Assembly (NCBI GenBank): GCA_021796315.1
Contig: JAJYOH010000205.1
Location: 1 to 9,281 of the forward strand
Direction: 5' to 3'
DNA from: Chloroflexota bacterium
Lineage (GTDB): Bacteria; Chloroflexota; Anaerolineae; Anaerolineales; Villigracilaceae
Length of the DNA: 9,281 nucleotides
Part shown: positions 1 through 5,579 of the stretch, one piece after another
How positions within the stretch are numbered: position 1 is the stretch's first letter
Layout: each line of letters starts with the position of its first letter
Position numbers and translations under genes: made by a program
Notes under the pieces: generated by a model
Database searches by the model: none
Seen by the model: the letters and a program-made list of their open reading frames with translations, nothing else
What the model was told of the DNA's origin: nothing

Positions 1-1
1 C

Positions 2-859
2 TCGCTCGACGATTACCTGCGCGGGCTGCAAGGGAATCCGAGCAGTGCCATCTCGTGGAATTATCTGCTTTATGGCACACCGCCTCCCGGTCTGGATGTG
101 AGGCTGAGTCTTGATCTTGAATTACAGAGAAAAGCGGACCAATTGCTGGGGACCTTCAAAGGCGCAGTGGTCTTGCTCAATGCCCAATCTGGTGAAATTC
201 TTGTGATGGCTTCTCATCCGGTATATGATCCGAATAAACTGAGCGAGACCGGATCTTTTCTGGCGCAAGACAAAAACGCGCCGCTGGTAAATCGCGCCGC
301 GCAAGGAATGTATCCACCGGGCGACGCGGTTATTCCATTTTTATATTCATTTGGTTCAGTAACTGGACTTGGCGATAAACAAGTCACCGACTTGTATGAA
401 AATCTTGGTTTTTATACTTCTCCTCAAGCGAGTATGCCGGTCAGTCCGGCATCGCCAAACGGAGAGTTAAATAATTTGCGAGTCAGTCCTCTCCAAATGG
501 CAATTGCCGCGGCATCGCTGAGCAATGCCGGAACGCGTCCCGCGCCGCGCATCGCACTGGCCGTCAACACGCCGCAACAAGGCTGGGTGATTTTACCGGC
601 ACCGAGCGATCCAGTAAAAGTATTTTCAACCAGTGTTGTCGAAAATATCACTCATCAACTTTCAACACAGAACCAGCCATTTTGGGAGTGGACCGGCTTC
701 GGCGGTTCCAGCACCGAGCTGTCGAGTTGGTATCTGGGTGGGACATTACCTAAATGGCAAGGCACACCTTTGACGGTCATCGTTTTGATCGAGGGCAACT
801 ACCCATCAACAGCACAAGGCATCGGACAACAACTGCTTCAAACTGCCATACGCCCATAA
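2..859 (+). CDS. Penicillin-binding-protein-like transpeptidase domain, catalytically degenerate (5' partial)
   Basis: The frame is open from the first base, so the start lies upstream; 285 residues are visible. The N-terminal part carries the usual lead-in of a class B PBP transpeptidase domain: a G-x-DVRLSLDLELQRKA stretch, then GAVVLLNAQSGEILVMASHP, then YDPN. The C-terminal part has the family's VSPLQMAIAAASLSNAG helix and a final beta strand (LTVIVLIEG). The active site looks dead. Where the family has S-x-x-K after YPPG, this protein reads DAVI (323-334). The segment that should hold S-x-N is shortened and lacks it. The K-T-G strand reads W-T-G (689-697). Active family members cross-link peptidoglycan outside the membrane, often beside an FtsW/RodA partner. 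This one is more likely a structural or regulatory pseudo-PBP. No frameshift or internal stop is present, which argues for a maintained protein. Fold assignment is confident; loss of activity is inferred from the motifs. Confidence 0.85.
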   Translation, partial: SLDDYLRGLQGNPSSAISWNYLLYGTPPPGLDVRLSLDLELQRKADQLLGTFKGAVVLLNAQSGEILVMASHPVYDPNKLSETGSFLAQDKNAPLVNRAAQGMYPPGDAVIPFLYSFGSVTGLGDKQVTDLYENLGFYTSPQASMPVSPASPNGELNNLRVSPLQMAIAAASLSNAGTRPAPRIALAVNTPQQGWVILPAPSDPVKVFSTSVVENITHQLSTQNQPFWEWTGFGGSSTELSSWYLGGTLPKWQGTPLTVIVLIEGNYPSTAQGIGQQLLQTAIRP

Positions 860-874
860 ATCAAGTTCATCAAA

Positions 875-903
875 TTCAGGTGACTACTGGGGAGTCACCT
901 GAA
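875..903. terminator. Perfect 11-bp hairpin after the PBP-like gene
   Basis: Arms TTCAGGTGACT (875-885) and AGTCACCTGAA (893-903) are perfectly complementary around a 7-base loop, 15 bases past the stop codon of the PBP-like gene. No U-tract follows on either strand, so this is not a canonical intrinsic terminator. It may end the transcript with Rho help or protect the 3' end. Confidence 0.5.
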
Positions 904-1190
904 AACAATTAGCATGCCATTTCAACAAGGTTATATTACACTTGATCGTCAATATGTCGAACAACTTGCCGTTCGCATCATCGACTTCTCCGACCCTGCT
1001 GACAAAGCACGGCACGACCGCATAGTCTCGCTGGTCGAGCGCATGTTGGAACTGTACAAACAAAGTCCGCGCACGCCGGGGGAGAAAGAAGGCATCGGCG
1101 CGGGAAATCGAGTCCACGGATGGGAGGATCGCTAGTCTGGTCTATGAGTTGTATGGGTTGACACAGGATGAGATTAATGTCGTGGATTGA
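884..1190 (+). pseudogene. 3' remnant of an Eco57I/TaqI-like restriction-methylase gene, frameshifted
   Basis: The first segment (readable from 884, with an ATG at 914) translates as ...QGYITLDRQYVEQLAVR, IIDFSDPADKARHDRIV and SLVERMLELYKQ. This is, from memory, the characteristic C-terminal tail of Eco57I-like/TaqI-type restriction-modification enzymes, where DNA specificity is read. After EKE the frame is lost at about 1085-1104. The expected continuation resumes one frame over: REIESTDGRIASLVYELYGL, then TQDEINVVD and a TGA at 1188-1190. A net +1 change therefore separates the two halves. The catalytic methylase/nuclease part is absent, because the neighbouring PBP-like gene lies immediately upstream. 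Only about 100 of an expected 900 or more residues remain. The 73-residue ORF ending at 1135 is therefore a broken tail, not a gene. No start signal is evident. Confidence 0.8.
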
Positions 1191-1200
1191 AAATCGTAAT

Positions 1201-1237
1201 AAAAAACGCTCTTCAGTTCAGGAAAAGGGCGTTTTTT
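1201..1237. terminator. Bidirectional intrinsic terminator
   Basis: The left arm AAAAAACGCTCTT (1201-1213) pairs with AAGGGCGTTTTTT (1225-1237) with one G-U wobble; the loop is 11 bases. A-runs and T-runs on the two flanks give a U-tract in both directions. It can end plus-strand transcription leaving the pseudogene and minus-strand transcription from the ferredoxin gene, whose stop is at 1327. Confidence 0.8.
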
Positions 1238-1326
1238 ATTGCTAAAGGGCTATCTCAATTTCGAACGGAATTAGACGTATTGAGTCCAGCGTACTTGTGA
1301 ACGGGCTATTTTGTCAAAGAAGGGAA

Positions 1327-1740
1327 TTACATTCCGTTATCGTTATCTTTAGCGCTGTAGCCAGGGCCGCCCTTGAAGAAATCATAATTGGGCTTGATGT
1401 CCGGAGTCAGGTCAACCGTTTCGCCGGCCGCAAGTTGTTTGGCAGTATCCAGGACAATCTTGTTGCCGTGATGGTTGGTGCCTTCGAAGTGACCAGTGAG
1501 GTCCTTTCTGCTGATATACTCGCCGCCTTTGGCCGTGTAAGCCGCAGGAACTTCATCTTCGGGGAAGATGGCCGCGTAGGGGCATTCAGGTACACAAGCG
1601 CCACAGTCGATGCAAGTATCGGGATCGATATAAATCCATGGCCATTCGGCAACGGGTTGGCCGGGAATCATGCACTCGACCGGGCAAACATCGATGCAAC
1701 CGCGATCGCGAACACACAGACTGGTAATAATGTAAGTCAT
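1327..1740 (-). CDS. Ferredoxin with two iron-sulfur clusters and a C-terminal extension
   Basis: 137 residues, cytoplasmic electron carrier. Eight cysteines are in the seven-/eight-iron ferredoxin arrangement: C9, C15, C19 and C23 in the first half, then C43-x2-C46-x2-C49-x3-C53-P. By comparison with Azotobacter FdI, C43/C46/C49 plus C19 would hold a [4Fe-4S] cluster, and C9/C15/C53 a [3Fe-4S] or, if C23 joins, a second [4Fe-4S] cluster. The YIDPDTCIDCGAC segment is typical. About 75 residues follow the second cluster, ending FFKGGPGYSAKDNDNGM, roughly doubling the length of a minimal ferredoxin; this tail has no cysteines. The start is fixed by a strong AAGGAGA ribosome binding site (1748-1754) seven bases upstream. 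It has its own promoter with an overlapping palindrome, so it is probably regulated separately from sod behind it. The redox partner cannot be told from this window. Confidence 0.93.
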   Translation of the reverse strand: MTYIITSLCVRDRGCIDVCPVECMIPGQPVAEWPWIYIDPDTCIDCGACVPECPYAAIFPEDEVPAAYTAKGGEYISRKDLTGHFEGTNHHGNKIVLDTAKQLAAGETVDLTPDIKPNYDFFKGGPGYSAKDNDNGM

Positions 1741-1767
1741 AGAGAAATCTCCTTATGTGGAATCGAA

Positions 1768-1798
1768 AAGCCAGATATGTCCCCATTATATCTGGCTT
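1768..1798. promoter_or_regulatory. Perfect inverted repeat over the ferredoxin promoter, candidate operator
   Basis: AAGCCAGATAT (1768-1778) and ATATCTGGCTT (1788-1798) are a perfect 11-bp inverted repeat with a 9-base spacer. Arm centres are 20 bp apart, about two helical turns, the geometry of a dimeric DNA-binding regulator. The repeat covers the -10 box and the predicted start point of the ferredoxin promoter. RNA starting near 1778 would contain only one arm, so a hairpin in that transcript is unlikely. In read-through RNA from sod the repeat could instead fold as a terminator, since on the minus strand it is followed by TTTTCG. Confidence 0.6.
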
Positions 1799-1812
1799 CT
1801 TCTTATTTGCAA
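1785..1812 (-). promoter_or_regulatory. Sigma70-type promoter of the ferredoxin gene
   Basis: On the minus strand, TTGCAA (1807-1812) is followed after 16 bases by a perfect TATAAT (1785-1790). The predicted transcription start is near 1778, giving a leader of about 38 bases that includes the AAGGAGA site. Confidence 0.65.
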
Positions 1813-1851
1813 AGTTAATTTGTATTTTTTCAATAAGGCGGGGTGCAGGTT

Positions 1852-1880
1852 GTTTTGGGCGGGCTTCGCCCTGCCAAAAC
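1852..1880. repeat. Hairpin downstream of sod (GGGCTTCGCCC core)
   Basis: GTTTTGG...CCAAAAC arms enclose a GGGC-TTC-GCCC core, with a small internal mismatch (G/G, C/T). It lies 40 bases past the sod stop codon on the minus strand. No U-tract follows, so it is a weak terminator candidate or a dispersed palindromic element. The GGGCTTCGCCC core also occurs in the repeat at 7032-7136. Confidence 0.45.
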
Positions 1881-1919
1881 AGCCCACTTCCCCATTCTTT
1901 TTGAGAAGATACGTAACTT

Positions 1920-2525
1920 TTACTTGGCTGAAAAACGGGCCGCCACAGCGTTCCAATTTACAACGTTCCACCAATTGGTAACATATTCAGCGCGGCGATT
2001 CTGATACTTAAGATAATAAGCGTGTTCCCAAACATCCAGGCCCATGATCGGCGTTTGCCCGTCCGACATCGGATTATCCTGATTGGCGCTCGAAACAACA
2101 GCCAAACCGCTGCCCTTCTTGACCAGCCACGCCCAGCCTGAACCGAAACGCGTATTGGCGGCTTTCTCGAATTCAGCCTGGAAGTTATCGAACGAAGTGA
2201 AAGCCGAATCAATTGCCTTGGCAAGTTCGCCCTTCGGCACGCCGCCCGCTTTGGGAGCCATGACCTCCCAGAACATCGAATGATTCCATGCGCCGCCGCC
2301 GTGATTACGGACAGCCGTGCGAATATCTTCCGGAACCGCCTTCAAATCACGCAACAGTGCTTCAAGCGATTTGCTAGCCAGTTCAGGATGTTTCTCGATT
2401 GCGGCATTCAGGCTGGTAACATAAGCATTATGATGCTTATCGTGATGGATGGTCATTGTCTGCGCGTCGATGTAAGGCTCCAGCGCGTCAACCGCATACG
2501 GAAGTTTTGGAAGTTCAAAAGCCAT
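1920..2525 (-). CDS. sodA: Superoxide dismutase, Mn type
   Basis: 201 residues, cytoplasmic; converts superoxide to hydrogen peroxide and oxygen. The Mn/Fe-SOD fold is clear: the N-terminal helical hairpin begins [10 protein letters not shown] and the C-terminal domain ends [15 protein letters not shown]. The four metal ligands are visible: H27 (TIHHDKHH), H82 (WNHSMFW), D164 and H168 ([17 protein letters not shown]). Mn preference is suggested by Q149 in SSANQD, the position of the second-sphere glutamine in E. coli SodA, and by [12 protein letters not shown] rather than the FeSOD-style sequence; a cambialistic enzyme cannot be excluded. The frame stays open to an ATG at 2627, but that would overlap the promoter. 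The start at 2525 has AAGGAGAG six bases upstream and gives the family's normal N-terminus. No signal peptide. It is divergent from the transporter gene and upstream of ferredoxin on the same strand, a sensible oxidative-stress neighbourhood for an oxygen-exposed anaerobe. Confidence 0.95.
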   Translation of the reverse strand: MAFELPKLPYAVDALEPYIDAQTMTIHHDKHHNAYVTSLNAAIEKHPELASKSLEALLRDLKAVPEDIRTAVRNHGGGAWNHSMFWEVMAPKAGGVPKGELAKAIDSAFTSFDNFQAEFEKAANTRFGSGWAWLVKKGSGLAVVSSANQDNPMSDGQTPIMGLDVWEHAYYLKYQNRRAEYVTNWWNVVNWNAVAARFSAK

Positions 2526-2585
2526 TTTTCTCTCCTTGTGAATTGATCTGAAATCGGGCTGATATTTATGATATTTTTCATATAA

Positions 2586-2614
2586 ATTGTATTGCTTCAT
2601 AAGATGACTGTCAA
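2586..2614 (-). promoter_or_regulatory. Near-consensus sigma70 promoter of sod
   Basis: On the minus strand, a perfect TTGACA (2609-2614) and TACAAT (2586-2591) are separated by 17 bases. The predicted start is near 2579, giving a leader of about 55 bases before the ATG at 2525. This position rules out the longer ORF start at 2627. Confidence 0.8.
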
Positions 2615-2644
2615 GCGGACGGAACAAATATTAACGATTTACTT

Positions 2645-2656
2645 ATAAAGTATACT
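2645..2656 (+). promoter_or_regulatory. AT-rich -10 region of the transporter gene
   Basis: TATAAA (2645-2650) and TATACT (2651-2656) lie 35-46 bases upstream of the transporter ATG. No recognisable -35 box precedes them at normal spacing, so the exact promoter is uncertain. The region sits back to back with the sod promoter. Confidence 0.4.
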
Positions 2657-2690
2657 TGCCGCATCTTTCCGGACCCATGAGCGGCTCGCC

Positions 2691-3614
2691 ATGAATCAAC
2701 CTCGCACGCGCCTCATCCTTCCCCTCGCCCTGCTCTTCGCAATTCTCGCCGTTTCGACGGCATCCATCTTCATCAAGTTCGCGCAAGAGGACGCGCCGTC
2801 ACTGGTGATCGCCGCGCTGCGCTTGACACTTGCCAGCCTCGCGCTTGCACCCATCGCATTGACACGTCACCGCGCGGAACTGCGCAGCCTAACGCGCACC
2901 GATCTGACGCTTGGACTGCTCTCCGGTCTCTTTCTTTCAATTCATTTTGCAACATGGATCACATCACTCGAATACACGACCATTGCCAGTTCGGTCGTCC
3001 TGGTCAGCACAGGACCGCTTTGGGTGGCGCTGCTCGCTCCTGTATTTTTACGGGAGCCGCTCACCCGTCCGATTTTGATCGGGATGGCATTGGCTCTGGT
3101 CGGCGGCATCGTTATCGGCATGTCAGATTCCTGCGCATGGAACAATGGCATCTCATGTCCATCGCTCGACCAAGTTTTGCATGGGCGCGCTTTATTAGGA
3201 AATTTTTTGGCACTAACCGGCGCGTTGATGGTGGCGGGCTATTTAATGATCGGCAGGAAACTGCGAATAAAAATATCGCTTGTGCCTTATGTTTTTCTGG
3301 TCTACTCAACAGCCGCAATTTGCCTTCTCGCATTTATGCTTATCGCGGGCGAGTCGCCTTTCGGATACACGCCGATAACCTATTTATGGATCCTGCTGCT
3401 GGCCCTGATCCCGCAACTGATCGGTCACTCCACGTATAACTGGGCATTGGCGCATTTGCCTGCCGCATTCGTTGCAATCACAACACTCGGAGAACCAATC
3501 GGTTCGGCAATTCTGGCCTATTTTATTTTGCAGGAAACACCAACTGCCGCGGTACTAACAGGTGGAGCATTGATCCTGATCGGAATCTATCTCGCTTCAA
3601 GGAACACAAAATAA
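2691..3614 (+). CDS. DMT-superfamily EamA transporter
   Basis: 307 residues, integral membrane protein. Ten hydrophobic segments can be placed at about 9-29, 36-57, 72-91, 97-119, 127-145, 167-187, 198-218, 230-250, 257-280 and 285-303. They fall into two EamA halves joined by a polar loop at 146-166 that carries two cysteines (C148, C156). The second half ends with the usual pattern: YNWALAHLPAAFVAITTLGEP followed by GSAILAYFILQE. The superfamily exports amino acids, metabolites or drugs; the substrate cannot be read from sequence. The ATG at 2691 is preferred because it begins the charged N-terminus before TM1. A nearby ATG at 2677 is out of frame. No strong ribosome binding site is seen. 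The next gene starts one base after the stop, so the two are probably co-translated. Confidence 0.93.
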   Translation: MNQPRTRLILPLALLFAILAVSTASIFIKFAQEDAPSLVIAALRLTLASLALAPIALTRHRAELRSLTRTDLTLGLLSGLFLSIHFATWITSLEYTTIASSVVLVSTGPLWVALLAPVFLREPLTRPILIGMALALVGGIVIGMSDSCAWNNGISCPSLDQVLHGRALLGNFLALTGALMVAGYLMIGRKLRIKISLVPYVFLVYSTAAICLLAFMLIAGESPFGYTPITYLWILLLALIPQLIGHSTYNWALAHLPAAFVAITTLGEPIGSAILAYFILQETPTAAVLTGGALILIGIYLASRNTK

Positions 3615-3615
3615 T

Positions 3616-4110
3616 ATGATCCAACTCCCCTCTCATGTTTTTCTCGACGATCTTGCCATTCCTTACGAGCGCCAAAGCTTTTCGCCTGAAACAGAAAAAG
3701 GCGCGGCAAACGTTGCGCGTGTCTTAGGTTTCGCAGAAAGACAGGCTGTTAAAACCTTGATCTTTCAAGTCGGCACTGGCGAGCGGGTGTTGGTCATGCT
3801 CGGCGGCGATCAGAACGCCGTCTCCGGTAATCTCAAGAAAGCCATCGGCTCGCGCAACATTCAAATGGCCGCGCCCGAAGTGGTCAAGGAAACCACCGGG
3901 TATATCATCGGTTCCATTCCGCCCTTCTGTTGGCAATCAAGTGGATTCCGATCTTTTCTGGAAGCCCCGCTGATCAGCGAACCAATTCTGGGTGTCGGAG
4001 CGGGGCAATGGGGCGAAGAGATTATGATTATGCCAGCGGATTTGATTCGAGCCAGCAAGGCAATGGTGGTCAATTTGACAGACAGGGACAAAGCGGTAAT
4101 TAACGAATAA
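3616..4110 (+). CDS. YbaK/EbsC-family aminoacyl-tRNA deacylase-like protein
   Basis: 164 residues, cytoplasmic. Members remove wrongly attached amino acids from tRNA in trans, for example Cys-tRNA(Pro) by YbaK and Ala-tRNA(Pro) by ProX. Family landmarks in order are: AVKTLIF with K46, the position of the functionally important lysine in YbaK; RVLVMLGGDQ with GNLKKAIG (56-78); the MAAPEVVKETTGY strand-helix (84-96); the substrate loop GSIPPF (99-104), usually GGxPPF; and GVGAGQWGEEIMIMPADLI (126-144), matching the family's AGxxxxElxlsPxDL. Length is normal. It follows the transporter stop by one base, implying translational coupling. Which aminoacyl-tRNA is edited cannot be predicted; the serine in GSIPPF may alter specificity. 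Confidence 0.9.
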   Translation: MIQLPSHVFLDDLAIPYERQSFSPETEKGAANVARVLGFAERQAVKTLIFQVGTGERVLVMLGGDQNAVSGNLKKAIGSRNIQMAAPEVVKETTGYIIGSIPPFCWQSSGFRSFLEAPLISEPILGVGAGQWGEEIMIMPADLIRASKAMVVNLTDRDKAVINE

Positions 4111-4116
4111 TGCCGA

Positions 4117-4125
4117 TGATATAAT
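4117..4125 (+). promoter_or_regulatory. Extended -10 promoter of scpA, near-leaderless
   Basis: TGATATAAT (4117-4125) is a perfect extended -10 element. Transcription would start near 4132, only about four bases before the scpA ATG, and no ribosome binding site is present. This implies leaderless translation. No good -35 is needed or seen; a TTGACA at 4075-4080 is too far away. Confidence 0.6.
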
Positions 4126-4135
4126 TCGCCCACTT

Positions 4136-4906
4136 ATGGAAAACCTGCTCGGATGCCAAAATGCTTATACCGTCCACATTCCTGTTTATGATGGCCCGCT
4201 CGACCTATTGCTCAGCCTCATCGAGCGCGCTGAGTTGGATATAACTTCCGTCTCGCTGGCGATGGTCACCGACCAGTATCTCGCCTACATTCACGGGCTC
4301 GCACAAATCCGTGCCGACGAGATTTCGGCCTTCCTCGTGATCGCAGCCAAGTTGTTACAGATCAAATCCGAAGCGCTGCTGCCGCGTCCGCCTGTGCGAG
4401 AGCCGGGTGAGGAAAATGTCGGCGATGATCTGGTGCGGCAGTTGCGTTTGTACAAACGATTCAAAGAGATCGCACTCTGGCTGGAAGATCGCCAGACAGC
4501 AAACCTGCGGACTCATCTGCGAGTCGCCCCGCCTCCCAAAGTGGAGGCCAAGCTTGATCTTTCGTATCTTACCCTCGACGAATTACTGGCCGCCGCACAA
4601 TCGGCCTTCGCCAAGGGAGAAGAGAAAAAGCCGCTTGCATCGATCATCGCCGCGCCGAAGATTACCATCCGCGAGAAGATCGACATGATCTCCAGACGGC
4701 TTGGCCAGAATGAACATGCCCACTTCCGCGAATTGCTCGGCGAAAAACCGACTCGTTTGGAAATCATCGTGACGTTTTTAGCCTTGCTGGAATTGGTAAA
4801 ACGTCATCGCGTCGAAGCGCATCAGGAAGGCCTGTTCAGCGACATCGCCATTGACCGGCTCGAAGAATGGACGGAGGGCGAAGAGATCGAGTTGGAGTTC
4901 GAGTAG
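4136..4906 (+). CDS. scpA: Segregation and condensation protein A (ScpA, kleisin)
   Basis: 256 residues, normal for the family. ScpA is the kleisin that bridges the SMC heads and, with ScpB, forms bacterial condensin for chromosome compaction and segregation. The N-terminal SMC-neck-binding part is recognisable by YDGPLDLLLSLIERAELDIT (18-37), then helices with AAKLLQIKSEALLPRP (70-85). The middle is an acidic, variable linker (86-175) that would contact ScpB. The C-terminal winged helix (about 204-244, RLEIIVTFLALLELVKRHRV) binds the SMC cap. It starts at the first ATG, four bases after the predicted transcript start, with no Shine-Dalgarno sequence. ScpB is not adjacent on this strand as it often is; a convergent VanZ-like gene follows instead. 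Confidence 0.95.
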   Translation: MENLLGCQNAYTVHIPVYDGPLDLLLSLIERAELDITSVSLAMVTDQYLAYIHGLAQIRADEISAFLVIAAKLLQIKSEALLPRPPVREPGEENVGDDLVRQLRLYKRFKEIALWLEDRQTANLRTHLRVAPPPKVEAKLDLSYLTLDELLAAAQSAFAKGEEKKPLASIIAAPKITIREKIDMISRRLGQNEHAHFRELLGEKPTRLEIIVTFLALLELVKRHRVEAHQEGLFSDIAIDRLEEWTEGEEIELEFE

Positions 4907-4944
4907 AAATTCCTAACTCGGACAAGCCGAAACCAAAAAAGATT

Positions 4945-4963
4945 TAACCACAGAGCGTACACA
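4945..4963. repeat. AACCACAGAG-type dispersed repeat fragment
   Basis: The motif AACCACAGAG at 4945-4954, followed by TACACAG and, 45 bases on, CTGTGG, resembles an AACCACAGAGxxCACAGAG element that recurs between genes in many environmental bacterial genomes. Recognition is from memory, and only one copy is in the window. Confidence 0.35.
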
Positions 4964-4983
4964 GCCCACTGAGAAAACCTTTG

Positions 4984-5026
4984 GAAAATCTCCGCGTTCC
5001 CTGTGGCGAGATTTTCTTGTTTTTTG
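4984..5026 (+). terminator. Intrinsic terminator of scpA
   Basis: GAAAATCTC (4984-4992) pairs perfectly with GAGATTTTC (5008-5016) around a 15-base loop, followed by the T-rich TTGTTTTTTG. It lies about 80 bases past the scpA stop and about 40 bases before the end of the convergent VanZ-like gene. Confidence 0.65.
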
Positions 5027-5062
5027 TGCAAGAATTTCACTGGGAAGGTAATAAAGATGGGA

Positions 5063-5443
5063 TTATGCTGCGCCCTTATTAGTTATTTTTTTCGGGGGCC
5101 AAATCCATAGCGCGATCCCCGCCCCACCGCCATCGAACAACAACACATCCAGCACGGATGGATGACGACCCGCCACGAAGGATTGGTGGAATTCATCCGT
5201 GGCCGCATAAGCAATGCACAGAAGCCACGCCAGCCAAATATATTTTTTGTCAAAGCGCAGGCCGCGCCAGTAAGTCAAAGCCAGCAATCCATAGCCGAGC
5301 ATATGCCCGGCTTTTTTCATTAAGAAATCAAGCCCTCCAAAGTTTGGCAGGTCATTCTCCGGCGTAGACGAAAAAGCAAAGATCGCGGCCATTATAATAA
5401 CTGCCGGTCCCCAACGAACCAAAATTTCTTTAGGATTTGACAT
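5063..5443 (-). CDS. VanZ-like family small membrane protein
   Basis: 126 residues, four predicted membrane segments (about 11-27, 47-60, 67-82, 98-116). Family hallmarks are present: IFAFSS (21-26), the KKAGHMLGYGLLAL helix (43-56), YAATDEFHQSFVAGRHPS (79-96) and DVLLFDGGGAGIAL (99-112). VanZ gives low-level teicoplanin resistance in the vanA cluster, but most chromosomal homologues are uncharacterised membrane proteins. No van genes are nearby, so resistance should not be assumed. There is no ribosome binding site before the ATG at 5443, and the -10 box sits six bases upstream, so the mRNA is probably leaderless. It is convergent with scpA and divergent from the lipoprotein gene. Confidence 0.9.
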   Translation of the reverse strand: MSNPKEILVRWGPAVIIMAAIFAFSSTPENDLPNFGGLDFLMKKAGHMLGYGLLALTYWRGLRFDKKYIWLAWLLCIAYAATDEFHQSFVAGRHPSVLDVLLFDGGGAGIALWIWPPKKITNKGAA

Positions 5444-5449
5444 AACAGG

Positions 5450-5477
5450 ATTTTACCGCAGATAAAGCGGGAACCAA
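5450..5477 (-). promoter_or_regulatory. Putative promoter of the VanZ-like gene, leaderless
   Basis: On the minus strand, TTGGTT (5472-5477) and TAAAAT (5450-5455) are 16 bases apart. The -10 ends six bases before the ATG at 5443, so the predicted first transcribed base is at or next to the start codon. The -35 is only moderate. Confidence 0.5.
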
Positions 5478-5550
5478 TTAGCGGGTCATAACGTCGCTGG
5501 ACAAGTTTTATCGCGCAATGCAAACTTATTCAGGCCTAAGCCGAATACGA

Positions 5551-5573
5551 TATACTTTTCCAACACAAAGGAG
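5551..5573 (+). promoter_or_regulatory. -10 box and ribosome binding site of the lipoprotein gene
   Basis: TATACT at 5551-5556 is a plausible -10. A strong AAAGGAGA (5567-5574) lies six bases before the ATG at 5580 and fixes that start. No convincing -35 was found. Confidence 0.5.
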
Positions 5574-5579
5574 ATCGCC

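Noticed and set aside
914..1135. 73-residue ORF as an intact small gene
   Set aside because: The continuation of the same protein family appears in the next frame up to 1190, so this is half of a broken gene.
1297..1818. Plus-strand 173-codon ORF opposite ferredoxin
   Set aside because: It is the antisense shadow of the cysteine-rich ferredoxin gene, which has motifs, ribosome site and promoter on the minus strand.
2526..2627. N-terminal extension of superoxide dismutase to an ATG at 2627
   Set aside because: The extension overlaps the TTGACA-17-TACAAT promoter, has no ribosome site and is absent from the SOD family; AAGGAG sits before the ATG at 2525.
4075..4102. TTGACA-16-TAATTA promoter for scpA inside the end of the YbaK-like gene
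   Set aside because: The -10 is poor, and a perfect extended -10 lies closer to the gene; TTGACA here encodes conserved-looking residues.
5063..5443. Glycopeptide resistance gene vanZ
   Set aside because: Only family-level similarity is seen; no other van genes are present, and chromosomal VanZ-like proteins are widespread without a resistance role.
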